NCBI RefSeq assembly: GCF_029379315.1
Contig: NZ_JAQYWQ010000012.1
Span: 22,399-86,398, forward strand
DNA: 64,000 bases
Direction of reading: 5' to 3'
Source: Nostoc sp. S13
Lineage (GTDB): Bacteria; Cyanobacteriota; Cyanobacteriia; Cyanobacteriales; Nostocaceae
Made by a program: the position numbers and the translations under genes. Shown here piece after piece: positions 27,298 through 36,839 of the stretch; position 1 is the first letter of the stretch, and each line of letters opens with the position of its first letter. The notes beneath the pieces were generated by a model that did no database searches, was not told where the DNA came from, and saw only the letters and a list, made by a program, of their open reading frames with translations.

Positions 27298-29634
27298 TTA
27301 AACGTGAACATGCAAGCTTAAGATAACTTTGCCAGTTGTAGATGGAGGAACTCTCCAAAGTAAGAGCGATCGCTTAATTATCTCCACTACAACTGCATCT
27401 TTTAGGGTCGAGGCTTTCTCATCCAAAACTACCCGTTCTACCCGACCTTTGTTGAGAGTGAACTCAAAGACGATTTCACCACTGAAGCCTGAAGGAAAGT
27501 TTAGTTGTTGAAAGTGTTTGGTTAGGTTAGCAATTCCTGTGTCATCCAAGCCAGTAACGCTGATTACTTCTAACTGATGGTTGATAGCTGCGTCTGATAT
27601 TTCACCTAGTTCTATCTCCTGGGAATCAAAGCTCTTAAAAGGGATATTAACTTCTTTGGCTACTGGGGATTTTGGCGATCGCTTTTGTAGGAGAAAATCT
27701 GGAGCTACTGCTGAGGCTAGCGCTGATGGCATTGAGAATGATATTTTAGGCGCAAAACCACCAGCAGGAGGACTGCCAAACACTCCTTCGTAACTAACTG
27801 CTTCAGGCATTTCTACTGGCACTTGCATAGACAGGTATTCGCTTCCTGGTTCAACCCGCACGTCATCGCTGACAGCAACAAAAGCGGTGTATTGAGAAAG
27901 CAGTTGATAAGTTAAGGCGGTTTCTGTAACTGCTTCTACACCAGCTTTTGTTTCAAAGCTCACCATTTGATTCATCAAATCTTTGATGCAGGCACGTCCC
28001 CATAACTGCGCTATAGCAAGATTTCCTGTTTCCTCAAATATGAGATTAAATGTTTTTTCATAGTGCTTACTGCCCGCAGCAATGCCGGAGATTTGCAGAT
28101 TACCTCTGGCTCTATCCTGTTTACGACCAAATAAAACTAATGGTTGTGCGGTGAATAAATCAGGCGCTGTGGCTGGGTAAATCACAGGCGATTCTGTGTC
28201 ACCTTGCCAAGAAATTTGAATATTTGTAAGTACGGGATTGTTGATTTGCCTGTAAAATTTTTCGGCAACTTCTTCTGTGGGTTCATCATGACGAATAATT
28301 CTAGATATTCCCCGGCCAATTTCGGCGATGCGATTTAGTAAAAAACGGTTAACAGAACTACCAGCACCGAAACTGTAAAGGCGATTTCCTGGTTGTAGGT
28401 GCTGTTGTACCTCTGACAAAATCTCATTTTCGTTACCGATGTAGCCATCGGTTAAGAGGACAACACTGCGTAATCTTCCGGCTGGTGTGGGGAAATTTAT
28501 CGCTGTACGAATGCCACTGAGCATTTCTGTGCTGCCAGCAGCTTGTAAATTGTTAATGTAAGCGATCGCTTCGGCACGATTTTCTGATGTATTCGGCAGA
28601 GGTTTCTTTGATAACTGTCTGACTCTATCGGAAAAATCGATAATTGTGAAAGTATCGTGGGGATTCAACCCATTGATAAATCGCCGCATCAATTCCTGAC
28701 ACTTTTGCAACGGATCGCCAGATTGCGAACCGGAAGTATCCACCAAAAATACGACATCTTTGGGGACAATTTCATCAGTGGAATATTCCAAAGCTGGAAT
28801 TAGATAAATTGCAAAATGTCCGCCGCGATCGTCTGCTTGGGTTAATACTGTCGATTGAGTTTTATTACCAGAAACTTGATAGCGGAGAATTAAATCTTTG
28901 TTGGGAATTGTATCTTCTCCGGCTAATTGAATCCGCACAATTTGACCTGAGTGTTCAATTTTTAATTGATGTGAAGGAGAACGCACTTCAGAAATTGGTA
29001 AACCTGCATCAATTTCTACTGTGACATTAATATTGTGACGCGATGTCTGCGACGGGCTACCCATTCCTTCTGGGACTACAGGCGGTGTAATCCGAGAAGC
29101 ATCAGGAACTTGGTCTGTGTCACCGCTACCATCTATCGGCGTTCCTGGAATATATCTTGGCCCCACCACCATCGGGAAAACAAATTCGTAGTTTCCCGCA
29201 TCAAATTTTAAACTTTCGGTGTAACGAATTGTGACATCAATTTGTTCACCAGGTTTGATGTTAGCCAGAGATTGGGTAAAGATATTGTCTCGTTGCTGTT
29301 CTAAAAGTCCGGCAGTGCGTCCTTCTTGTTTCGCCTTTTCGTAGATTTTTTGAGCTTCTTCACGTTTTTTAATATTGCCTTTGATGATGCGGCTACCTAT
29401 TTTTATTTCCATGTCATCCACCGCCGCCTCATCAGGTAACGGAAAGATATACACTGCTTCTAAAGGCTGCGTGAAGGGATTTTCAAAGCTTTGGATCACC
29501 TCAACTCGTGACAAGTTACCTGCAATTTTTGCGATAACTTCCGTATGCTTGAGCGGAAAAACTAGCTGCTGTCCTTGAGGGGATTGAACGTACAAACTCC
29601 CTAACTGTTGGTTTTCAGCACTTACTGTATTCAT
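27298..29634 (-). CDS. VIT and von Willebrand A domain protein
   Basis: The frame is open to 29739, but the ATG at 29634 begins the conserved region, giving 778 residues. The N-terminal VIT domain (about 10-140) includes SRVEVIQSFENPFTQPLEAVYIFPLP. A VWA domain (about 295-470) has the MIDAS motif DVVFLVDTSGSQSGD and the later Thr and Asp positions (LTDGYIGNE). Downstream are beta-rich segments and a short C-terminal module (FSGEIVFEFTLNKGRVERVV) resembling AgmX/TonB-like C-terminal domains. Bacterial VIT-VWA proteins are usually surface or periplasmic, but no signal peptide is seen here. The function is unknown, probably metal-dependent protein binding. Confidence 0.85.
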   Translation of the reverse strand: MNTVSAENQQLGSLYVQSPQGQQLVFPLKHTEVIAKIAGNLSRVEVIQSFENPFTQPLEAVYIFPLPDEAAVDDMEIKIGSRIIKGNIKKREEAQKIYEKAKQEGRTAGLLEQQRDNIFTQSLANIKPGEQIDVTIRYTESLKFDAGNYEFVFPMVVGPRYIPGTPIDGSGDTDQVPDASRITPPVVPEGMGSPSQTSRHNINVTVEIDAGLPISEVRSPSHQLKIEHSGQIVRIQLAGEDTIPNKDLILRYQVSGNKTQSTVLTQADDRGGHFAIYLIPALEYSTDEIVPKDVVFLVDTSGSQSGDPLQKCQELMRRFINGLNPHDTFTIIDFSDRVRQLSKKPLPNTSENRAEAIAYINNLQAAGSTEMLSGIRTAINFPTPAGRLRSVVLLTDGYIGNENEILSEVQQHLQPGNRLYSFGAGSSVNRFLLNRIAEIGRGISRIIRHDEPTEEVAEKFYRQINNPVLTNIQISWQGDTESPVIYPATAPDLFTAQPLVLFGRKQDRARGNLQISGIAAGSKHYEKTFNLIFEETGNLAIAQLWGRACIKDLMNQMVSFETKAGVEAVTETALTYQLLSQYTAFVAVSDDVRVEPGSEYLSMQVPVEMPEAVSYEGVFGSPPAGGFAPKISFSMPSALASAVAPDFLLQKRSPKSPVAKEVNIPFKSFDSQEIELGEISDAAINHQLEVISVTGLDDTGIANLTKHFQQLNFPSGFSGEIVFEFTLNKGRVERVVLDEKASTLKDAVVVEIIKRSLLLWRVPPSTTGKVILSLHVHV

Positions 29635-29744
29635 GGATTTGATAGCTTGCTTTGTGTGGAATATAAACTTAGACCAAGCATAGTTAGATTTTTGAAAAAA
29701 TCCAATCGGATTGCTATAAATTAATTTACTGATGATCATTTATT

Positions 29745-30281
29745 TTATTGTTGGTTTAACCAAGTTTCTAAATCAGCAACACTAGAAAAGTCTAGTAATG
29801 CTTCTCCGAGATTCTCTAATTGTTCAATAGATAATCCTTTAATTCCTTCGATTAATGAGGCATTAATTTCCCCAATGCGGCGATTGAGTTGACGTATAAT
29901 TAAACGTTGTTCTCCTGATACAGCTTGTTCTCTGTCTCTTTGATAAAGTGGTTCTAGTCGCATAATTAACTCCCGATCATCTTCTTCTAATTCTTGATTT
30001 ACTCTCAAGTTTTCGCGCAAGTTGTAAACTAATTCGAGTGTTGCTTTTTGGTATGGATAATTTAATGGTAACGCTTGCAACTCGACGATAGCTTGTGATT
30101 GCACACTTCCCCTTCCCAAAAGCCTCAACCATAAAGTCTCCGGTGTTTGCGGTAGTTGGTGTATCGCTACAATTGGTGTCCGCAAGGCATCTGGCAGAAA
30201 ATGTACTCCTGATAACCAACCTTCTTTTAGTAATTCTTCCAAATAGTCCTTGGAGAATTTGTCATGTATAAAGCGCGTCAT
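29745..30281 (-). CDS. DUF4351-family protein, apparently lacking most of its nuclease-like half
   Basis: This 178-residue protein begins MTRFIHDKFSKDYLEELL, as in the roughly 280-300-residue cyanobacterial Rpn/PD-(D/E)XK-DUF4351 family. From there it jumps directly to GVHFLPDALRTPIVAIHQLPQTPETLWLR-type sequence that normally lies after the catalytic core. The C-terminus (IRQLNRRIGEINASLIEGI, LENLGEALLDFSSVADLETWL) is an intact DUF4351 domain. The missing block of about 100 residues would hold the nuclease motif, so this is likely an internally deleted, inactive derivative. The comparison with the family is from memory. Confidence 0.7.
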   Translation of the reverse strand: MTRFIHDKFSKDYLEELLKEGWLSGVHFLPDALRTPIVAIHQLPQTPETLWLRLLGRGSVQSQAIVELQALPLNYPYQKATLELVYNLRENLRVNQELEEDDRELIMRLEPLYQRDREQAVSGEQRLIIRQLNRRIGEINASLIEGIKGLSIEQLENLGEALLDFSSVADLETWLNQQ

Positions 30282-30299
30282 TTTATACTTGTCTATGAA

Positions 30300-31367
30300 T
30301 TATTTAACCAACACCAGTCCACTATATAAATGAAAAGCTGAGTCCCAATTAGTCTCTTCCCTACGAAGCAGATGAATGTGAGACTTGATATGACCCAGCA
30401 TTTCTGTTTGATCTAATGCTGTATCTGCAAAGGACGTGAAATCTGACCAAATTTTGACTTCAGGTAGTTGCTGGTCAATCCAACTCGATAAACTATTCCA
30501 ATGAATTCTGATTGTATTTTGGCTAGCTTGGGGAATGATTTCTAAACCTTGCTGAAATTCATAGCCGTTATCATCAAGTCGGAGAATGCAACGTCTACCA
30601 AGTAGCTGTAAATCACAAAACTGGGCATAATCTTGTATTTGAGTTTTCCGTTCCAGTTTACCGCGCACGTCGCGATCTACGACTTCCTCAAAAATGGGCA
30701 ATAGCCCCACTACTTTTGCTGTAACTTCTGACCAGTCAAAGGTGAGAGAACCGAGTTGATTTGCCTCGTTGCAGCAAACAACAGTAGCTTTTGGGGTAGA
30801 TTCTCGGAAATATTTGACTTGATAAACTTGAATTTGCTGAATTTCAGCTATTGTTGCCCAAAAGCAAGGAATACCAGCCTGCTGTAGCTGTTTGCCGTAA
30901 AATTTTAGTTCTCCTAGTTGTCCAGTGCGGTATAACCTCCAGCCACGACTTGGCAATACCAGCCGTGCAGTGTAGGGGTCTAGCTGCATAATCTGGGCGA
31001 ATTTTCGAGATGCTTCTATTTTCATCTCGTTACTGAGTGGCTTTAAAATTAGTACGCTAAGTTCGGTGTTATTAGGTTGGGCAGTTGCTTGGGAAATGGC
31101 TCTTTGTCTTTCTTCTAGCTCTATTTCTTGTAGCCGTTGCAAACCTTGACGTGCAAGCGTCAATATTTTGGTATTCGTTGTATCTCGTAGCAGTTGCCGA
31201 TAAATTTTTTCTGCATCTTGGCGCTTTTCAGATACTTCATGTAACCGACCGAGATAATATTGTACCCAAGGATTTTCGGGCGATTCTTTTTGCAGCTGTT
31301 TGAGTAATTTAGCAGCTGTTTGATAGTCTTTATGCTCAAAAGCGATCGCAACTTGCTCAATCATCAC
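30300..31367 (-). CDS. Tetratricopeptide-repeat protein with conserved cyanobacterial C-terminal region
   Basis: This 355-residue protein has two to three TPR-like helical pairs in the first 85 residues (FEHKDYQTAAKLLKQLQKES, PWVQYYLGRLHEV, RQDAEKIYRQLL). A long mixed region follows with no family I recognise; the segment DYAQFCDLQLLGRRCILRLDDNGYEF is a possible beta-rich core. There are no membrane segments. The start has two tandem ATGs, so 31364 is equally likely. The downstream DUF4351 gene is 18 bases away on the same strand. No function can be stated. Confidence 0.75.
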   Translation of the reverse strand: MMIEQVAIAFEHKDYQTAAKLLKQLQKESPENPWVQYYLGRLHEVSEKRQDAEKIYRQLLRDTTNTKILTLARQGLQRLQEIELEERQRAISQATAQPNNTELSVLILKPLSNEMKIEASRKFAQIMQLDPYTARLVLPSRGWRLYRTGQLGELKFYGKQLQQAGIPCFWATIAEIQQIQVYQVKYFRESTPKATVVCCNEANQLGSLTFDWSEVTAKVVGLLPIFEEVVDRDVRGKLERKTQIQDYAQFCDLQLLGRRCILRLDDNGYEFQQGLEIIPQASQNTIRIHWNSLSSWIDQQLPEVKIWSDFTSFADTALDQTEMLGHIKSHIHLLRREETNWDSAFHLYSGLVLVK

Positions 31368-31432
31368 TTACTTTAAATACACGCTAGAGTGATGTCTCAC
31401 GTAAAAGTCATTTTGCGTGAGCTATAAATCAT

Positions 31433-32206
31433 TTATACTTCACAAGTTGCGGCAATCAAGGATAATGCTACTACTGGGGCTGTAACTGCTCTCAGGATGC
31501 GACGACCAAGGGAAACAGGTTGAAATCCAGATGACTTCGCATTCTCAATTTCTTGTGTTGTCCATCCTCCCTCTGGGCCAGTAGCAATGATAATTGTTTC
31601 TTGTCCTATGTCATTTGTCACTTGTCCTTTGTACTGTAAGTAATCTTTTAAATGGGGAAACTCACCACGCGCCACACAGATATATTGCTGGCTGTTTGCA
31701 AATGACATAGGCGCTTCGCCTTCCCGCAGGGTATGACCAATGACTAATGACAAACCCGTATTAAAAGCAACAGGTTCTAAAATTGTCGGTACAAAGGAGC
31801 GCTCTGATTGTTCGGCGGCTTCGGCTGCGATGCGCCGCCAGCGTTCCAGCTTTTGAAGACTAGGATGAAGCAAAGTGCGATCGCTCAATACTGGTGCAAT
31901 ACAAGTTACTCCCAACTCCGTACAACACCGCACCACTTCATCAAATCCATTCCCTTTAGGCAACGCTACCATCAGCGTAATCGATACAGGTAATTCGGTT
32001 TCTACTGTCAGTGGTTCTAAAACCTGTGCTTGTTCGCCTGCAAGCTGCGCTAACCACCATTTTCCTCTACCATCCATTGCAATAAAGCGATCGCCTTCAC
32101 GCAAGCGCAACACCCGCCCTAAATAATGTTGTTGTTCTTTGGTGAGTAAAATTTGCCCTTGTTGGAGTTGAGAGGGTGTGATCGCAATTCTTTGCAGTTG
32201 AGACAT
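31433..32206 (-). CDS. rsmE: 16S rRNA (uracil1498-N3)-methyltransferase RsmE
   Basis: This 257-residue SPOUT methyltransferase has an N-terminal PUA-like domain (YLGRVLRLREGDRFIAMDG). It has the RsmE core: ALPKGNGFDEVVRCCTELG, AAEAAEQSERSFVP, the knot motif IIATGPEGGWTTQEIE and LGRRILRAVTAP. It methylates U1498 of 16S rRNA using S-adenosylmethionine. Two stretches (about residues 150-170 and 193-203) are encoded by DNA resembling intergenic heptamers (atgacaa / tttgtca) and look like in-frame inserts in surface loops. It is divergent from the CHAT gene. Confidence 0.92.
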   Translation of the reverse strand: MSQLQRIAITPSQLQQGQILLTKEQQHYLGRVLRLREGDRFIAMDGRGKWWLAQLAGEQAQVLEPLTVETELPVSITLMVALPKGNGFDEVVRCCTELGVTCIAPVLSDRTLLHPSLQKLERWRRIAAEAAEQSERSFVPTILEPVAFNTGLSLVIGHTLREGEAPMSFANSQQYICVARGEFPHLKDYLQYKGQVTNDIGQETIIIATGPEGGWTTQEIENAKSSGFQPVSLGRRILRAVTAPVVALSLIAATCEV

Positions 32207-32404
32207 GATATGTTCTGCATGGTGAGGATAGGAATTATTTTCCGTCTAGACTGGATTTTGATCGAAATGAAATATTCTTGTATTTCTTGATAAAACATTA
32301 AAATCAAGTAGAATCACTTCAGTAGTTTCTCGTAAGTATGCTAAACCGGAACTGTGAGTGAAAAACAATGCAGGCAATTAATTAAACTTTAGGAACGGTT
32401 TTGG

Positions 32405-33997
32405 ATGACTTACGCCAGCGATCGCCAGATGAAAATTTTGTTTTTAACGGCTGAACCTACTGATACGTCTAGACTGCGTTTACAGCAAGAGTTGCGAGAA
32501 ATCCAGCAAAGACTACAACTAGCTAACCAACGAGAAAGATTTCAGCTAGAGTACGGATTATCTGCACGTCCTGGAGATGTCAGCCAAAAAATATTGGATT
32601 TTCAGCCTGATATTGTGCATTTTTCGGGACATGGTGCAAGTACGGGTGAGCTTTGCTTTGAGAATACATTTGGTCAAGTGCAACCGGTCAAGCCCCAAGC
32701 TTTAGCTGCATTGTTTGAATTAGTAGCTAATCAAGTCCAGTGTGTGCTTCTCAATGCTTGTCATTCAGTGATTCAGGCGGAGGCTATAGTCCAGCATATC
32801 CCTTTTGTCATCGGGATGAATACTGCTATTGGGGATAGAGCGGCGATCGCATTTTCTGTGGGTTTTTACAAAGCACGAGGTGCAAATCGACCCTATGAAG
32901 AGGCTTTTAGGTTTGGGTGTGTAGAGATTCAACTAGAAGGTATTTCTGAAGAACTAACTCCAGTTATTCGTCGAAAGATAGCCAAGCAATCCTCTAGTAA
33001 TTTTTATATAGAACGCCCTGCAATTGAAGAGCAATGTTATCAGGAAATTAGAGAACCAGGCGCTCTCATCCGAATTAAAGCACCAGATAAAATGGGAAAA
33101 ACATATTTGGTGAATAGGATTCTCACCTATGCGACAGCAAATAATTATCAAACTGTAACGTTGAATTGCAGCAGGTTAATAAATACCCTAACTAAAACCG
33201 ATATGGAGAGATTTTTACGCTTATTCTGTGCTGCTGTTAGCCAAGAGCTAGGTTTAACTAATCAAGTAAATGAGCGTTGGGACAATCTATGGACTCCTAT
33301 GGAGAACACCATCGGTTACTTTCAGGAATACTTATTACCAAAAACTGCTAACTATTTGGTATTAGCCTTGAATAATGTTGATTTAATTTTTGAGCAAAAT
33401 GAACTTTCTCAAGAATTTTGTAGACTACTCCGAAGTTTTTATGATATGGCAAGGTACGGCGATGTAAAGAGTCAAATCTGGAAAAGACTCCGTTTGATAA
33501 TTGCCCATTCTACAGAAGTTTATGCCTCGCTAGATATCAATAGCTCACCTCTTGCTAATCTACGTTTAGTAATTGATTTACCAGACTTTGAGCAGGAGCA
33601 GGTACAGCGTTTAGTCGAGCTATATGGACTAAACTGGAACATTGAACAAGTTGAGCGATTAATGGATATGGTAGGAGGACATCCAAATCTGTTAACAACT
33701 GGTATTGACCATATTAAATCGCATCAAAACTCCCTTGAGCAATTTTTAGAAGAAGCTCCAACCCTAGCAGGAGCATACAAAAATCATCTACAAGAACTTT
33801 TAGAAAAGGTTGAAAATAATCCAGAGTTAAAAACAGCATTCATTCAAGTCATATCGGCGAATGAAAACAATCCAGTTCAGCTGCGTCCGAGAATTGCCAT
33901 CTCTTTGTACTATTTGGGATTAGTCAAGTTCCAGGGTAATTGTGTTCAGCCACGTTGTAAACTGTATCGGTCGTATTTTCGAGTTTTTCTTGAATAG
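32405..33997 (+). CDS. CHAT (caspase-like) protease domain fused to AAA-like ATPase domain
   Basis: This 530-residue protein starts with a CHAT domain (about 8-185). VHFSGHGAS supplies the catalytic His76 and CVLLNACHS the catalytic Cys119. Residues about 200-520 form an AAA-like (AAA_35-type) STAND-related ATPase. The P-loop is APDKMGKT (226-233), but LALNNVDLIF (N323-N324) stands where LxLDEVDxxF is expected. A winged-helix-like segment follows. CHAT proteases are caspase relatives used in bacterial signalling and abortive responses. The gene is 27 bases upstream of a second AAA protein with a periplasmic sensor domain, so the pair is probably one system. Confidence 0.88.
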   Translation: MTYASDRQMKILFLTAEPTDTSRLRLQQELREIQQRLQLANQRERFQLEYGLSARPGDVSQKILDFQPDIVHFSGHGASTGELCFENTFGQVQPVKPQALAALFELVANQVQCVLLNACHSVIQAEAIVQHIPFVIGMNTAIGDRAAIAFSVGFYKARGANRPYEEAFRFGCVEIQLEGISEELTPVIRRKIAKQSSSNFYIERPAIEEQCYQEIREPGALIRIKAPDKMGKTYLVNRILTYATANNYQTVTLNCSRLINTLTKTDMERFLRLFCAAVSQELGLTNQVNERWDNLWTPMENTIGYFQEYLLPKTANYLVLALNNVDLIFEQNELSQEFCRLLRSFYDMARYGDVKSQIWKRLRLIIAHSTEVYASLDINSSPLANLRLVIDLPDFEQEQVQRLVELYGLNWNIEQVERLMDMVGGHPNLLTTGIDHIKSHQNSLEQFLEEAPTLAGAYKNHLQELLEKVENNPELKTAFIQVISANENNPVQLRPRIAISLYYLGLVKFQGNCVQPRCKLYRSYFRVFLE

Positions 33998-34024
33998 TTA
34001 CTAGCAAAATAGGTTAAATAAACA

Positions 34025-36775
34025 ATGAATCAAGGACAAAAATATTATCATGTAGGTGGAGATTTAAATCTTGACGATCCTAGTTATATAGAGCGACAAG
34101 CTGACAGAAACCTTTATGAGAAACTGGAAGCAGGTGATTTTTGCTATGTATTTAACTCTCGACAGATGGGTAAATCTAGCTTGCGGGTAAGAGTAAAGAA
34201 CAATTTAGAAACAGCAGGCTTTAAATGTGTAGTAATCAGCCTAGATAAGCTTGGGACTAAAGGGTTTACTGAGGAACAATGGTATAATAGTTTAATTAAA
34301 AATATCGCAGATAAATTTAATTTACAAACAGAGTTGTTATCAGATTTAACTCCATTAGATCGATTAAATTCTTTTTTCGAGAAGAAGTTATTAACAGAAA
34401 TTGAGCAAAAAATTGTTATTTTTATAGATGAGATTGACACTGTTCTAAGTTTGGATTTCCCCACTGATGATTTTTTTGCTTTTATTAGATCCTGTTATAA
34501 TGAGCGCGCTAATAACCGAATTTATGAACGAATTACTTTTGCATTACTAGGAGTAGCTACACCATCTCAATTAATCCAAGATACGCGACGCACACCCTTT
34601 AATATTGGCGAAGCAATCCAATTAAATGGTTTTTCATTACAGGAAGCTCGACCTTTAACTAGAGGATTAGAAAGTAAAGTCAATGACCCTAGAATTGCTG
34701 AATATATTCTTAAAGAAATACTCAAATGGACTGGCGGACAACCATTTCTCACACAAAAAATATTCAAAATAATTGCAGATCATGAAAATATCATTTCTAG
34801 TGATGAAAAGTTAATCTCTAAGTGGATAGAGGGATTAGTAAAATTACGAATAATTGAAAATTGGGAATACCAGGATGAACCACAACATTTAAGAACTATT
34901 CATAATAGGATTATTAATAGTAAAGAACCTCTTGTCAAATTGCTTAAATTATATCTTAAAGTTTTGCAAAATAAAGAATTACCAGTAAATGACAGTTTAG
35001 AACAAAGTGAACTAATTCTGTCTGGTTTGCTAGAAGAAAGGAATGGTAAATTAAAGGTTTATAACTTCATTTATGAATCAGTATTTAATTCTAATTGGGT
35101 TGCTGAAATGTTAGCAGAGATGCGACCCTATGAAGAACAATTACTGAGATGGTTATCATCTAACCGTCAAGATAAATCATCACTATTGCAAGGTCAAGAA
35201 TTACAAAAAGCAATTGCATGGCGTGATGGTAAAATTCTGAATATTGAAGATTACCAATTTATTGATGCTAGCCAAGTACTAGAAATAGTTAATTTAGGAA
35301 TTAAAATTCAAAAAAAAGAACGTTTTCAGCGTTTACTTGCAGGAATAACTGTCAGTATGATGATTATTAATGGAGTAAGTGTATTTCAATTACAAAAAAC
35401 AATTCAATCAGAGTGGTTGCGTGTACCTTACGTTTTAAATCCAGAACTCTTTAGCCAAGGAGAAAAGTCTTTCTTTTTAGGTGATGAAATTTCTTATCAA
35501 AATAAAGGGGTCGAAGCTTTCAATAAAGGTGATTATTCAAAAGCAATAGAGTTTTTTAAAACATCTAAAGATATAGACAAAAGTGATCCTGAAGTAGTAA
35601 TTTATTACAATAATTCCTTAGCCCAAGAACAGGCAAAAAAGATTAACCTCAAGCCTATAACCGTGGCTGTAGTTGTACCTATGTATGCGAGAAGAACATC
35701 TGCTATTGCAATGTTGAGAGGAGTCGCTCTAGCCCAAAATGAGTTTAATGAGTCGAAGGAAAAAGTTGGTTTTAAAAGTAGACTTTTGAATGTCAGGATA
35801 GCCAATGATAGTAATAATCCAGATCAAGCTCGAAAAGTTGCTAAAGAGTTAATTAAAGACTCAGATGTATTAGCAGTGATTGGTCACAATGCTAGCCAAG
35901 CTAGTAAATCTGCACTTGAGGTATATCAAAATAATGATTTGGCAATGATAGCCGCTACTAGCGCTAGTACGGAATTACAAGGTAAAGGTTTTTTCAGGAC
36001 AATCCTTTCTACTAAAGTTGCTGCTAAATACTTAGCCGATTATGCTATCAAGGATAATATAAAAAAAGTTGTTATTTACTATAATAGAGATGCTTACAGT
36101 AAAGACATCAAAGAAAAGTTTGAAGCCTCGTTTAAGGAACAACGTGGGAAAGTTCGATCATCTATAGATTTGGAAGATTCACAACGAAACTTAAAGGGAG
36201 AATTTCTGGAAAATCTCGCTTCTATAAATCATCCAGATGCGGTTGTTTTTTTCCCAAATACAGAATCAGTTTCTACTGTAATTAAAATTGTTAGTTATAA
36301 AAAAAACGTCTATCCAGAATTAAGGAATTTACCATTGTTGGGAGGAGGAACTCTGTATACTTCAGAAATTTTAAAACAAGCTAAAGAAAATATTGAAGGT
36401 TTAATATTGACAGTTCCCTGGTTTCCTGAAGAGAAAAGTTCAAAAGAATTTGCAGAGCGAGCTTGCCGTGAATGGGATGATAAAATTGACTGGGCAACAG
36501 CTTCTAGTTATGATGCTACTCAGGCTTTTATCGCAGCCGTATCAAAATCTGATCTATCTAAAAAGAATGCAAGTGAACAGCGAAAGGATGTAATTGAAAA
36601 GTTAAAATCCATTAAGCTACCACCTGAGAAAACTTCAGGTGAGCGACTCCAATTCATCAATGGTGAACGGAAAGATGCTAAACCAGTTTTAGTCAAAGCA
36701 GTTGAAGGTATTAGAAAAAAATGTGGAAGTATTGAAGGGGGTGGATTTCGTTTTGAGCAAGTGCCGGAAAACTGA
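34025..36775 (+). CDS. AAA-like ATPase - TM helix - periplasmic binding protein fusion
   Basis: This 916-residue protein has three zones. Residues 1-400 are an AAA-like (AAA_35) ATPase with Walker A NSRQMGKSS (44-52) and an intact Walker B VIFIDEID (131-138). One TM helix lies at about 437-456. Outside it come a TPR-like stretch (about 491-535) and a Peripla_BP_6 receptor domain (about 545-890; ITVAVVVPMY, VLAVIGHNASQAS, ATSASTELQG). The topology predicts a cytosolic ATPase controlled by an extracytoplasmic ligand-binding domain of the LivK type. With the upstream CHAT-AAA gene this suggests ligand-triggered protease signalling; that link is inference from domains and gene order. Confidence 0.88.
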   Translation: MNQGQKYYHVGGDLNLDDPSYIERQADRNLYEKLEAGDFCYVFNSRQMGKSSLRVRVKNNLETAGFKCVVISLDKLGTKGFTEEQWYNSLIKNIADKFNLQTELLSDLTPLDRLNSFFEKKLLTEIEQKIVIFIDEIDTVLSLDFPTDDFFAFIRSCYNERANNRIYERITFALLGVATPSQLIQDTRRTPFNIGEAIQLNGFSLQEARPLTRGLESKVNDPRIAEYILKEILKWTGGQPFLTQKIFKIIADHENIISSDEKLISKWIEGLVKLRIIENWEYQDEPQHLRTIHNRIINSKEPLVKLLKLYLKVLQNKELPVNDSLEQSELILSGLLEERNGKLKVYNFIYESVFNSNWVAEMLAEMRPYEEQLLRWLSSNRQDKSSLLQGQELQKAIAWRDGKILNIEDYQFIDASQVLEIVNLGIKIQKKERFQRLLAGITVSMMIINGVSVFQLQKTIQSEWLRVPYVLNPELFSQGEKSFFLGDEISYQNKGVEAFNKGDYSKAIEFFKTSKDIDKSDPEVVIYYNNSLAQEQAKKINLKPITVAVVVPMYARRTSAIAMLRGVALAQNEFNESKEKVGFKSRLLNVRIANDSNNPDQARKVAKELIKDSDVLAVIGHNASQASKSALEVYQNNDLAMIAATSASTELQGKGFFRTILSTKVAAKYLADYAIKDNIKKVVIYYNRDAYSKDIKEKFEASFKEQRGKVRSSIDLEDSQRNLKGEFLENLASINHPDAVVFFPNTESVSTVIKIVSYKKNVYPELRNLPLLGGGTLYTSEILKQAKENIEGLILTVPWFPEEKSSKEFAERACREWDDKIDWATASSYDATQAFIAAVSKSDLSKKNASEQRKDVIEKLKSIKLPPEKTSGERLQFINGERKDAKPVLVKAVEGIRKKCGSIEGGGFRFEQVPEN

Positions 36776-36839
36776 ATACAGGAAACATTTTTTGCTTATT
36801 TGTGGCAGAGGAAATGTCTGCCACACAAAAATACTAGGC

